Source: Tilletia caries (taxonomy: Eukaryota; Basidiomycota; Exobasidiomycetes; Tilletiales; Tilletiaceae). From it: a stretch of DNA of 64,000 nt. Numbering within the stretch: the first letter of the stretch is position 1; each line of letters opens with the position of its first letter. The notes below the pieces were generated by a model that was not told the DNA's origin, ran no database searches, and saw only the letters and a program-made list of their open reading frames with translations. The DNA is taken from NCBI GenBank assembly GCA_032718865.1, contig JALUTQ010000033.1:372001-436000 (forward strand). The letters are read 5' to 3'. The position numbers were made by a program, and so were the translations under genes. Below are positions 22,385-32,131 of this stretch, piece by piece.

Positions 22385-23698
22385 TGTCGCGAAAGGGCTT
22401 TGACACCGTGGGGGTCGGACCGGAGCGACGGGGTGGCTCGGCTCGAAAGCTGGGCTGTCGAGAGGGTCCGGCGCCCGATGCTGGACGAGCGGAGGCGGCT
22501 TGAGAGGCGTGCGAATGGCTGTCTTCGATGGTATCCAGCCTGGCGTCCTTGAGGGAATCCTTGATCTCTTGGAACGTGTCCTTCGGGAACTTTCCAGGGT
22601 CGAACCGCTTCAGGGCCTTCCGTCGCTTCCGGCGCTCCTTGTCCGTCATCTTTCGTTTCTTCAGCTTCTCCAGCTCGGCCTTCTGTTTGCGCGACCGAGT
22701 GGCGAAGGTGTGGCGCTGGTGCTTGTGCAGGAGCTGAAGGGCTCGCTGGACGTAGGGGATGTATCGGTCTCGGTGACGTTCGATCTTGGCGTTGAAGCGC
22801 TTCCAACGACGGACAGTCTTGGCGTCGGCTACCTCCTCGGCCAGTGCCCTCGTCCAGGCGTCGCAGGCGTAGTGGAATTCGTCCCTCGGTAGGTCCTCGT
22901 CCGCACGGAACTCCTTCGGCTTCTCGAGCTTGTTGGTCGCGGTTAGGGAGACCTTCCCCATGTCGACCTTGAACTTGTGCTCCTCGCGTTTGAGTCGTCC
23001 GGCCGTAGGGGTGTACCACCAGAGGTCCACGTACTCCCCGTTGTGGACTTGCTTCGAGATGCGCTCGGGGACCTGCAGGGGGTTCCATGGTGCGGTATTG
23101 ACCTTCCCCTCCTCCCAATCGCTGTCCGAGGAGGTGTCCGAGCCGCTGTCCGTGGACGAGTCCGACTCCGATCCCGAGGAGGAGCAGGAGGAAGAGGCCG
23201 AGGAGCTGTCGTCGCCCGATCCTTCGTCCGAGTGGGAGGAACGCTTGCGGCGCTTGCCACGCTTCTTGGCCGAGCGCCTCTTGGGTGACAATGAGCGGCG
23301 CCGTTTGTTCTTCTGGCGGGGGCGCTCTGCTTTGGGGAGGAAGGGGGCTCGGAGTCCGAGTCGTTCAGGGTGACGCCCAGCTCCTCCTCGAGATGTCGTC
23401 TCTTCCGCACATTCTCCACTGCCAGGCGGAGCGCTTCGAAGGGCTGGCTCTTCGGGTCGGCGTCCAAGATATTGAACGCCATTTCCGTCGCCGCTTTGCG
23501 TTCGGGCCGGCTCAGGTCGCTGCCGTCTAGGTCTTGAAGCCATTTGGTGCGGTTGAAGTGGAGCTCGTGGAGTTGGGCGAGGCGCTGCTCGGGGGTACGC
23601 GCGGCGGCCGGTGCGGCGTTTTCCTCGTTGTTGTTTGCGTTGTTGTTGGTGCCTTCGGGCCGCAGGAGTGGGGCTGAGTCGTCGCCGCCAGCGGGCAT
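22083..23698 (-). pseudogene. Retrotransposon gag-like protein with Cys-rich knuckles, split by a frame change
   Basis: Putative nucleocapsid of the element. The N-terminus (ATG 23698; PEQRLAQLHELHFNRTKW, then VENVRKRRHLEEELGV) is in one frame. From about 23340 the sense continues in the next frame through a Lys/Arg-rich, then Ser/Asp-rich linker, a helical core (EFHYACDAWTRALAEEV, RWKRFNAKIERHRDRYIPYV) and C-terminal Cys/His clusters (CARCGTRERHRPEEC; CLGHNVSGCTWNNC; CSLCGGTC) that look like zinc-binding modules for RNA. The gag end overlaps the start of the RT frame by about 300 nt. Confidence 0.7.
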
Positions 23699-24368
23699 GT
23701 TCGGGAGGGAGCGAGTGTCGTTGCTGTGGGGGAAGAAGCTAACGTCAGAGACGCGTCCGGCATTGAAGCCTGCTATTCGCTAATCCGTGCGGGCATGCTC
23801 ACCTGGAGCGCTGGAGGTGAACCTCGCTGAGAACTGGTCTCGCCGACCGCCGTGCTAACTCGATGAAGAGCGGGAGGGGTTAGAGACTTGGTCTCGCTGT
23901 GTGCTAACTCTCGAAAGAGCAAAAGAAATAAACGTTGTCGAGAGACTTGAGGCGTGTTCGCGTGTTGGAACTTGGAAGAGTCGAGACTCGAGGGGAGGGA
24001 GCTGCTGATGGTGATGGGAAGGAAGATGAAGTATCAGCAGCTGCCACGTATTCGAGGCTGTGAGGAGATGAGGTGGTCTGGGCTTCCGCAACACGCGACA
24101 CGCGCGATCCGACGCGCCCTCCACACTCACGGCGAAGGCGATGCCCTGTCCACCGACACGGCCGAAACACTGTGTGCTTCCATATCCTCTGACGAAGTGG
24201 GAGTCGACGTCCGCGAATCCGTTGACTTGTGATTGGTTTTTGGATCTGGGAGCTTTGGATCAGGTCAGTTGGAAGCACAAGGAGCTGGAAAGTGTGACTG
24301 ACTTGTCTGACAGCGCTGACTGACTGACATCCTTCACAGCCAATAGATAATATATATCGGATCGCAGT
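23699..24368. other. Leader/flank of retroelement and promoter of monooxygenase gene
   Basis: Carries two imperfect direct copies (23829-23861 and 23883-23910) built on GGTCTCGC followed by GTGCTAACTC, possibly part of the terminal repeats of the retroelement. A TATATAT stretch at about 24351 lies just upstream of the monooxygenase ATG at 24369. No gene was seen. Confidence 0.45.
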
Positions 24369-26168
24369 ATGGCAAAGGTTGTGCAGGCGATGTCACGTAC
24401 ACGCCGTGTGGCCGTGATCGGCGCGGGCTCAGCAGGCCTCGGGGCTGCCCACGAGTTGCTGAGCCTCTCAAGGTCCGGAAAGACCGAAATCCAATTCGAG
24501 CCCGTCCTCTTCGAACGACGACTGCATCTCGGTGGGATCTGGCAATACGATGATCCAGGCGAATGCACCTTCCTCTTCGATTCCCGCGGTGGCGCTCATC
24601 CGATCTCAAGTCTCACCTCCCCCGATGGCAAGGAGGCTGGGTGCAGCAGAATATGGCCTCCGGGTCCGATGTACGAAGGCTTGCGAACAAACATTCCTCG
24701 CGATCTCATGTGTTACCGAGATTTTCCTGACGAGCAACAGGAGGGCAAGCAGACGCTGTTTCCGGAGCGGGCCGACATACAGAAGTACCTGGAATCATTC
24801 GCGACCAGAAACAACCTCGAGTGCCTCATCAGGTACAACACGGACGTTCTTTCGATCAAGAGGACTGAATTCCAACGACAAGAAGGCAGCTCGTCGAGGT
24901 CAAGGTGGGCTGTGACCTCAAGATCGTTGGCTGACGGCGCCAGTGAGGTAGTTGAGGAAGAGTTCGACTACGTAGTTGTGAGTTTGTGAAGTTCACGAAG
25001 TCAGCCCTGAGGTCTGCAACTGACTCACATCTGCTCGTCACAGATGGGAAGCGGAAGATGTAACCGCCCAAAGATCCCGTTCGTGCCCGGTCTGTGGCTA
25101 TGGAGAGGTTCCCTCTTGCACAGCGCGTGGTATAGAACCCCTACCATCTTCCGGAACCAGAGCGTCCTGATCGTCGGGAACAACAGTTCCGGCATGGACA
25201 TCGCCCGCGAGCTCCATGGCAAGGTAGTCCGACACTTCGAAGGGGCGGAACAGTGGATTGCTGACGCTACTGCCGACCCACCTCGGACAGGCGTCAAAGT
25301 CCGCCAGAGCGTAGAAAACGTCGACAAGGATCCTCAGATGGATTATAACCCCAAGGATCCCGAGAGTCCCGAATGGTCGCGTCGCATCGAAGTCGTTCCC
25401 AAGATCGTCCGCATTGAAGCACCGCCCTCCGGTTCAGACAAGGCCGGGACCATTGTCTTTGAGGACGATACTCGTCTCGAGGATGTCGATGTCATCGTCT
25501 TTGCCACTGGATTTTCCTACGAGTTCCCACCATTGGATCAGTCCATCGCGCCGTTTGGCGAGCACCCAATTCTACAACCACCGCCACCCGTGAAGCTGAG
25601 CCAGGAGGAAGAGAGCGAGCTAGCTTCAGTACGTTCCAGACAGGATACGAAATTGGACGCCCTCATCTCTCCGCGCGCTGCTCCGTACATGTCAAATCTC
25701 GACGACTGGCAGCTCTTCTACGCGTACGACTCCAGTCTCGTCTTTTTGGGCATCCCCACTTCCATCGTGCCCTTCCCCTTCGCCCAGATCCAAGCACGGT
25801 ACGCGGCCTTCCTCTGGGCAGGCTTGGTTCCTCCGCTGCCGTCGTTGGACAAGGGCGTCCCCGTCTCCGACGCGAAGAAATGGGTCTCGGTCGTCGACGT
25901 CGACGTCGACCCTGAGGAGGCGAGAGAAGAGACGCCGGTGCAGCACCTGATCGGCAATCCTAGCGAGTTCGGCTACCTCGACCAGCTACTGGAGCGGATC
26001 CACGGGGCTGCGGACCCCTCGCCCGCTGACAATCTCGACACGGACGGAAAAGGCGGTGTGGATTCCTCCCATTCCCGCGGGCCGGAGCAGAGTTATCAGA
26101 CGACCAGATGGCGACGGGAAAGACGGGCGAACGGAAAGCATCTTCGACGCAAGGAGCTCGGGTATTGA
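24369..26168 (+). CDS. Flavin-containing monooxygenase (577 aa, two exons)
   Basis: FAD/NADPH enzyme inserting one oxygen into soft nucleophiles or carbonyls. Exon 1 is 24369-24977 and exon 2 is 25044-26168 (GTGAGT...CACAG, phase 0). The FAD-binding GAGSAG lies at residues 18-23, followed by FERRLHLGGIWQYD (the GGxW of FMOs). A second Rossmann motif GNNSSG at about 248-253 binds NADPH, and ATGF in VIVFATGFSYEFP closes the fold. The C-terminus is a basic, Arg/Lys-rich tail after a Ser/Asp-rich stretch. A second in-frame ATG at 24390 is possible. The substrate cannot be inferred; there is no metabolic cluster around it. Confidence 0.9.
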
Positions 26169-26755
26169 TCATGTGGGAAGTCTTTCTCAGAAATGGACGT
26201 TCTTCCCTCTCTCGGTGCTGTCGATCGGCATCTTTTGCAGTTAACGTCGGCGAAGGCTCCCTGAACGCGGGATTGTTCGAGACTCATATCCATACAGCTT
26301 GCTCAACACCTGAACCGTGCAACTCTCAGATCTCAGAGTGAAGTAACCCTTCAAGGATCTCTCAATACATACGCCTTTGAGTCCCTCATTCCTCTTTCCC
26401 TGCTCACAAGGACTCACTCTTCCTTCTGCTTCATCCTCAACTTGTAACACATCCAGTAACTCACACTGTGCTCTCAATGGAGCATCCATCCACTTTGTCT
26501 TCCCAGCTTGTGATGGCCTGCTATTGCCTATCGACCGAAGAAGTCAGTCTACTGAGGTCGGATCGTCCGTGACGCTTGGTGTCCCCCGGGAAGGACAGAG
26601 GGGCGCAGAGCAAACATCGATTGCTCGAGGACGAGGCGTGCCGTCAACCCTTTTTAGAGTATGATTTTGAGTGTTTGCGGCACAGTCGGCGATACAGAAT
26701 AACTCGGACTTGTCCAGCGACTCCATGGCTTGGATCTGGAGGGAAAGAGCGATCT
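26169..26755. other. Convergent intergenic region
   Basis: Lies between two convergent 3' ends. Nothing coding or structured stands out. Confidence 0.55.
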
Positions 26756-27888
26756 TCATGCCGCATCCTCAGGTAATAACACCCACTCGCGCGAGCTAGC
26801 CCCAAACTTGAGCGTATCCCCACTCTTCAGCTCGACGTACCGACTGGTCGGTACCTCATTGCCATTCAGATACGACCCATTGGCTGACTCGAGATCGATG
26901 AAAAAGGGCCGGATGGAGGAACTTTGGTCACCAAATTCGGACCGGGTCGTGATCTGGCGGAACTGAATGACGGCATGCTGCTTGGAGGCGGAGGGGTGTT
27001 CGAGCGGGATGTCGACGACGCGTTGTTCGCGGCCGAAGAGGTAGCATGACTGTCGCGTCAAGTGTATTAGGTCTAAGGTTCAGGGAAGATGAGTTCAGCG
27101 TCGATTGTAGCCGCCTTCCTTTCAAAGGGGGCCCGCTTCAAAGAGGGCCAACCGAATCGCAACTCACCAACATCCTTTCCATCCTTAAAGACATAGAGAC
27201 GCCAACCTTTGCCGGACTTTGGTTTCCGAGCCTCAGGTGGCTCGTGGTACTTGAGCGCGACCCCATCCACATTATTCGACGCAGCCGCAAGCAACCCAGA
27301 AGTCCCGAAATCAGGAGCGAAGTTGGCCTCCGGAACCGCTGGATCCGCGCCGTCAGGAGGTGGTCCTGAGAGCGCCTTTGAAGCACCCGCGCCATCATTT
27401 CCGCCTCCCGTGGCAGAACCGTACGCTGCGCGTTCCCGTCTTCGATCCCGTTCGAAGTCGGGCGGAGGAGGTAGGGCACGGTCGGATCGGTAACTCCGGG
27501 GAACGATGTCCTTCTTGCTGCTCGAGGAGGGAGGCGAGCGTGAGCGTGAGCGTGAGCGTGAGCGTGAGCGTGGCCGGGGTGGTCTTGCGCGTGAGCTCGA
27601 TGTGTGACGGTCGTCTTCATTGTAGTCATCTCTCCTTCGCCTGCCACTGTTGCTACTGCTGCCGCCTTGGTCCTGGTGCCGCCATGAGTCCGAAGCCCTG
27701 CTGTCCTCCCTGTAGTCTCCGCCGCCTCGTCTGGATGTTGATGCTGGTTCGTGCGCATGTCTGCTCCCGCCCGCCGACGGCTTGCGCTCGTAGTCCCTCT
27801 CTCGGACCGGGCCAGCATCGCCGTCGTCATGGTCCCACCGACTGCGCCGTCTAGGCGGCGATGGCCGCGCGTCTCCCTCTCCTGCCAT
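26756..27888 (-). CDS. FHA-domain protein, SNIP1/Dawdle/Pml1-like (345 aa, two exons)
   Basis: Exon 1 is 27888-27168 and exon 2 is 27072-26756; the acceptor TTAG gives an in-frame KDVDLIHLTRQSCYLFGRE junction. The N-terminal half is an Arg/Ser-rich disordered region (RSRSRSRSRS encoded by a CGTGAG-type repeat near 27539-27570). The C-terminal FHA domain binds phosphothreonine: LFGRE, HPSASKQHAVIQFR and ESANGSYLNG carry the conserved Gly-Arg, Ser-xx-His and Asn-Gly positions. The RS region plus C-terminal FHA matches SNIP1/Pml1, factors of RNA processing and pre-mRNA retention. It shares a 126-bp divergent promoter with the next gene. Confidence 0.88.
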
Positions 27889-28014
27889 CGTATCCGTCCT
27901 TTGCTCGGTCACCGGTCACTACGTTGTGGTGTGAGATGAACAAGAAGAAGATGAGCATGTGTTGCTCTTCTCATTCAGTCCACCACCAGCTCGACGAAGA
28001 CAGAAAGGACAGAG
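27889..28014. promoter_or_regulatory. Compact bidirectional promoter (126 bp between ATGs)
   Basis: Only 126 bp separate the start codons of the FHA gene (minus) and the BRD8-like gene (plus). Both promoters and both 5' leaders must fit here. No TATA box is visible. Confidence 0.6.
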
Positions 28015-28935
28015 ATGGCAGAGATGAAGGCACCGGCCTCAGCTGCGGCGGTACCAATGCCAGCTTCGGTGTCGGCGCCAGCGCTGGCTGCGGCGGCCTC
28101 CTCCATCATTCCTGATCCCCCAATCCTCGAACCATACACATGTCGCGACCGGCTCTTACTCGCCCAGGCAACATACGAAGCAGGAGCGGAGCCTCCGGAC
28201 TGGACGAAGATCAGCATGCTCTTGCTCAGTCACCCGCTCATTAAAGATGACCCGCGAGCAGGCGCGACCGTGTCCTCAACCCACGGCTCAGCAGGCGGAG
28301 GAACGGCCGCTCAGGCCAGCAACCCTGCAGATGAGGACGCAGGCGCGTCACAACAACAGAAGACGACTCATGCCAGGGCACGGAGTACCAGGTCTCGTTC
28401 GGCTGCGGCAGTCCCGCCACCCTCCGCGTCCGATCCTGGCGACGAGGAGATGAAGGACGAAGACACTAGCCATGCCCCAAGTTCTCCCATCGCAGCCACA
28501 GCAGGAACCGGGACGAGTGCCGTAGCTGGATCTGCTCCGAGCTGGACGCCCGCAGATTGCGAACGAGCTTGGACTGCGTTGATCGTGCTCAAGGGACTCG
28601 GAGGAGAGCAGGCTGCTCAGGTGGTTGAAGGCAAGCTACCAGAAAAGACGAGTCAAATCGCCCGGGCCGATCGGTCGACCCAGCTCTTGTTGGCACGCAT
28701 TCTGTATTCGGATCGAATGCTCGAGCTGAAGGCAGAGATCGAGGAGAAGGATGACTTGTTCAGGTATGTTTCCTCTCACTTTCCTTCATTCAGAGTGAAT
28801 ATGAAGCCCCCAAGCTGACCGCTGTTGGCCCACTCCTCCCACCTTCTGCGGTGTTTGTATAGGTCTATTATATCGCAGGTCGAGGAGGAGAGAAAAGCGA
28901 AATCCACGAAATCAACAGCAACAGCATCGAAGTGA
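28015..28935 (+). CDS. BRD8-like NuA4-type chromatin protein (273 aa, two exons)
   Basis: Exon 1 is 28015-28763 and exon 2 is 28863-28935 (GTATGT...TATAG, phase 2). After an Ala/Pro-rich start, residues about 40-75 (CRDRLLLAQATYEAG, then WTKISMLLLSHP) match the N-terminal SANT-like segment of BRD8 family proteins, subunits of the NuA4/TIP60 histone acetyltransferase. A long Ala/Ser/Pro linker precedes a helical region (ERAWTALIVLKGLGGEQAAQ, then ILYSDRMLELKAEIEEKDDL) and a basic tail. No bromodomain is present, as in other fungal members. The assignment rests on one short motif and general layout. Confidence 0.65.
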
Positions 28936-30002
28936 CTGACGGCGACTTCGCGATGGTTCCAAGTTGAGACATGTGCCATCCTTCATTGCTCAGTGCTTAC
29001 TATTCACTACTCCAGGGCCTACCCTTCCGATCGGCATGATCCTCCACCTTGCTGAAGCACGAAGCCGCATGAGCTGATCCACAGCTGATGTTCCTCCTCT
29101 TCGTCCTTCTTCCAGTTCCCAAACCATCCTACTCCTTGTTCTCCCGGCAGGTTTTCGTCTCGACAGCGTAGCTCAACCCGGACGCCTCTGCCCTCCACGC
29201 CCTCTCCTTGCCATCGTGGCTCCATCCAACTGCAGCGACTCATACTCGGGAGTCCAAAACATCAGCACAGCGTACACATCGGCAACGGAACCCGTGCAAG
29301 GCTCGGTCGCTCCCACGCCCCCCACTTTCGAACGCCGTGTATCGGCTTAGACCCGACAAGACAAGTCCCATCGCTCGGCTTGGTGCATGACGACAAGCGT
29401 CCACATGGCCACAAGGGAGTGTAAGGTGATGCAGGGCGCCCTTCGTGGTCATGAACGAGAACGCAATGTCTCCCAAGTCTTTGTACGACACGCTCCGGAA
29501 CTGATGTTGATGTCATCAGCGAACAACCCCTTTGGCAGAACTTGTCGTTCCTGGCGATGTTGCCGCCTGACACAGCCCTTGACACTTGACGAAGTTACCT
29601 ACCGAAGAGCGTGCTTTGCGAAGGGTGAACATGGTCCTTCCCTTCTTGGGCTCAAGTGGAAGGTGGACAGCGCGGAACATCGTTTTGCCGGAGTCTCTCC
29701 TGTGCTTTGACCCCACACTCCACATCGGAAAAAAGCTTTTCCGCCTCTTCTTCTCGCATCCAGAACGGTTAACAACGAAACCAACAGGGCGCGATAAGGA
29801 GATCAAGGAACAGCTCGAAGCCTCGAAGACAACATACAACCGCGCGGGGGCCTGGGACTCTGGGAGCTTGGGAGGGCGGAGCCGTGAGGCGTGGGTGTAC
29901 CTGCGATCTTATCGAAGCCCGTTCCTTCCAAGAGGCCGCGAGGTCGGTGCTTCCCGCAGCCCGCTCCTGTCATATTTTATTATTACATAGTGCCTTATCT
30001 AT
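28936..30002. other. Intergenic region without recognised gene
   Basis: Open frames on both strands at 29516-29990 show no domain, no codon-like bias and no credible start or splice structure. The right limit is the 10-bp target duplication (29993-30002) of the next element. Confidence 0.5.
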
Positions 30003-30592
30003 GAGGTTAACCACAGGATGGTACACAAATTCTCGAAAAACCACAGGATGGTACGCTCACTATCTTATCATGGGAGGGTATGAGGACCTTGTATGGCCGA
30101 CCTCATCTCATTTAAGCACAGATCAAAGGTATTCTCAGGAAATCTGCAGTGGCGCCAGAGACGCGGTTGTGACGCTCCTTGGGCGGCAAAGACGCGCCTC
30201 AGACGCTGTGGGCATGAGAGACCGCGGCTTCAGACGCTCCACAGACGCGCCAGAAAAATTATATCCTTTTCAATTAATTTCTCTTCGATTCTGACTGCTG
30301 TGTGCGCAGCGTCGGCAGACGCTGCTTAGACGCTGCTTGCACGCTGCAAGTGTCGCTTGATTGCTTCCTCGCGCGCCTCTTTCATCGGCCATCGCCGCTT
30401 CAGGGCATACGAGACGCGCCTCACTCTGAAGTCTGAGAGGTCTGGAGACAGCATACACACGCGTTTGCAGTCTCTGTTAGAGAGTGACATAAAGGGAGAG
30501 CAAGTATACAGCGTCGCCGGGCTGGCAGCGACATTCTGAGTGGTGAGCCTGGTATATGTATGTACAATGGAATTCTTTTCCGTGGTTAAAAA

Positions 30593-30665
30593 GGTCTCAT
30601 GGTCTAGTGGTTATGAGACTCTGACACTAAACTGACAGGTCGCTGGTTCGAGTCCGGGCTTGAAC
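30593..30665 (+). other. tRNA-like sequence with pol III A and B boxes (tRNA pseudogene or SINE head)
   Basis: TGGTCTAGTGG (30600-30610) and GGTTCGAGTCC (30645-30655) match the tRNA internal promoter boxes at normal spacing, and a D-stem GTCT/AGAC can form. The anticodon stem and the acceptor stem do not pair, so this is not an intact tRNA. A tRNA-derived remnant is the best description. Confidence 0.5.
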
Positions 30666-30977
30666 ACTGTATTTTTGCCTTCATTCTTTCTTTATTTTGG
30701 CACAAAGCGCTGGTGTCTCAGGCGCGTGGGAGGCGCGTCTATGGACGCCCGATCCTTGCCCACCGCGTCGACGGACGCGCCAAAAGCGCTGTAACTCAAG
30801 TGACTAAAGTTGGAGCGTCTGCACCGCGTTTATGGCGCGTCTGCAGTTTCCCTGAGAGGTATTTCTGGGTCGAAAATTCCAATTTTTTTTTGGCCCGCCT
30901 CAGACCGCCGAAGCTCTCGCGGCTCCTGAATAACTGACCTGAAAATCCAATGGTAGGCGTGTGAGGCGTGAGGCTTA

Positions 30978-31523
30978 GGGCCTGATCAGTATCAAGCCCG
31001 CCCTAAGTAAATTCAAGCCCGGGGTTGGTTGAGCCCGGGCTCGTTTAAGCCTGCGATCAGTCACATTTGCCGGCTTGCTTTTTTTGAGCCCGGGCTTGGA
31101 TTCTCCAAGCCCGCCCATACGAAGTCCAAGCCTGCAAAATAACGCGTGTTTGCCCAAACCCGCACTCATTCTTTTGCCATGGAAATGGCTGTCAACCTGG
31201 AGGTCAACCACTATCAACACGCGTTTCGACGCGTTTCGATGAAATGATTGCTCGAGAGCCCTTAAGCGGACAGAAGCAAAGCCTTGTCAGGAAGCAGCAC
31301 ACGAAAGAGGAGCACCGTCTGGGGGCAGATGTGATGGGAATGCTGGATAAAGGGAGTGACATGAGAGGAAATTTTTCTAAGCCCGTGTTTTGACCGAAAA
31401 CTGAGCCTGCGTTCAGTGAGCAGAGCGCGCAAGCCCGCGGGTTTGCGAGCCAAATTGCATTTTTGAAAAACCGGTTCACTCAAGCCCGCACGCAAGCCCG
31501 CGGGCTTGATACTGATCAGGCCC
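30978..31523. mobile_element. PIF/Harbinger-type MITE (546 bp) nested in the larger element
   Basis: A perfect 24-bp inverted repeat starts GGGCCTGATCAGTATCAAGC at 30978 and is repeated inverted ending at 31523. It is flanked on both sides by TTA (30975-30977 and 31524-31526). GGGCC-type ends with a TTA duplication are the hallmark of PIF/Harbinger (Tourist-like) elements. The interior repeats the word CAAGCCCG on both strands many times, likely subterminal transposase-binding motifs. There is no coding capacity. Confidence 0.88.
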
Positions 31524-31745
31524 TTAGGAGAGCAAAATTGGCCTTTCTGCGACGATGCGATCGGTTGCGATTAGAGGATGCTGTATCCTGAGACTTTTCT
31601 TCCCAGAAAGCACTTTCAATCTTCTCCTCGAAATGAGGTCGGCGAATAGAATCTCCGTACCCTCCCATGGTAAGATAAGGGGCGTACCATCCTGTGGTTT
31701 TTCAAAAATCTCCGTACCATCCTGTGGTTAACCTCCCTTATCTAT

Positions 31746-32131
31746 GCCGGGTTGCGACTGGCGGCTCGAGAGTCGAGGTCGGGAAGACTCCCAGGAAGCT
31801 GAAGCCGTCTTCTACAGCTGCCGACGTCCCTGTCACGCCGTCACGCCTCAGCCAGTTGGATTCGTGGCGAACCTACTGGTCGGGTCTATCTAACTTTCAT
31901 CCGCTTCATCCATCTGCAGTTCGCCCTCCATCACTAACATAGAGACGTACGTATATATAAGACCTTGATCTCCCTGCGGTCTCGGTAGCTGATTTCTTCA
32001 CCTTCGTCCTCCTCTTCCTGCCTCATCCTTTCCCTTCCCTCTTCACCTCCTCCACAGTCAGTCTTCTCTCCCCTTCCTCAACCTCCCTCACTCCATCTCT
32101 CCATTCCCATTCACGCAGGAGTTCGACCAGA
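31746..32131 (+). promoter_or_regulatory. Promoter and leader of the NCS1 permease gene, with TATA box
   Basis: A TATATATAAG box at about 31953 lies some 180 nt before the ATG. A CT-rich leader (TCTTCCTGCC... type) follows and runs to the start codon. The transposon insertion ends 386 bp upstream of the ATG. Confidence 0.5.

Larger units (their letters stand above)
18848..23698 (-). mobile_element. Tyrosine-recombinase retrotransposon (DIRS/Ngaro-type), coding region
   Basis: Order on the minus strand is gag with zinc knuckles, reverse transcriptase, RNase H, then a tyrosine recombinase. This order, with recombinase in place of a DDE integrase, defines the DIRS/Ngaro group; no methyltransferase domain (present in DIRS proper) was seen, which favours the Ngaro-like arrangement. 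The three long overlapping antisense frames are shadows caused by high GC. Terminal repeats were not resolved, so the true element is longer than the span given. Two frame changes interrupt gag and RT. Confidence 0.85.
30003..31735. mobile_element. Non-autonomous TIR DNA element (1733 bp) with 10-bp target duplication
   Basis: Both ends start GAGGTTAACCAC and run as inverted repeats for about 80 bp, each containing the word ACCACAGGATGGTAC twice. The flanks are identical 10-bp copies, CCTTATCTAT (29993-30002 and 31736-31745). A 9-11-bp duplication with long TIRs suggests the Mutator superfamily, but the end sequence differs from the 5.3-kb MULE in this window. No transposase is encoded. The interior holds a tRNA-like stretch and a nested Harbinger-type MITE. 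Confidence 0.88.

Noticed and set aside
21502..23118. 538-codon minus-strand frame across the retroelement
   Set aside because: Third frame of gag/RT; low-complexity Pro/Arg content and no motif, while true motifs lie in the other two frames.
29586..29990. 134-codon plus-strand frame left of the TIR element
   Set aside because: No domain, mixed composition, overlaps an opposite frame of equal length; no promoter or splice evidence.
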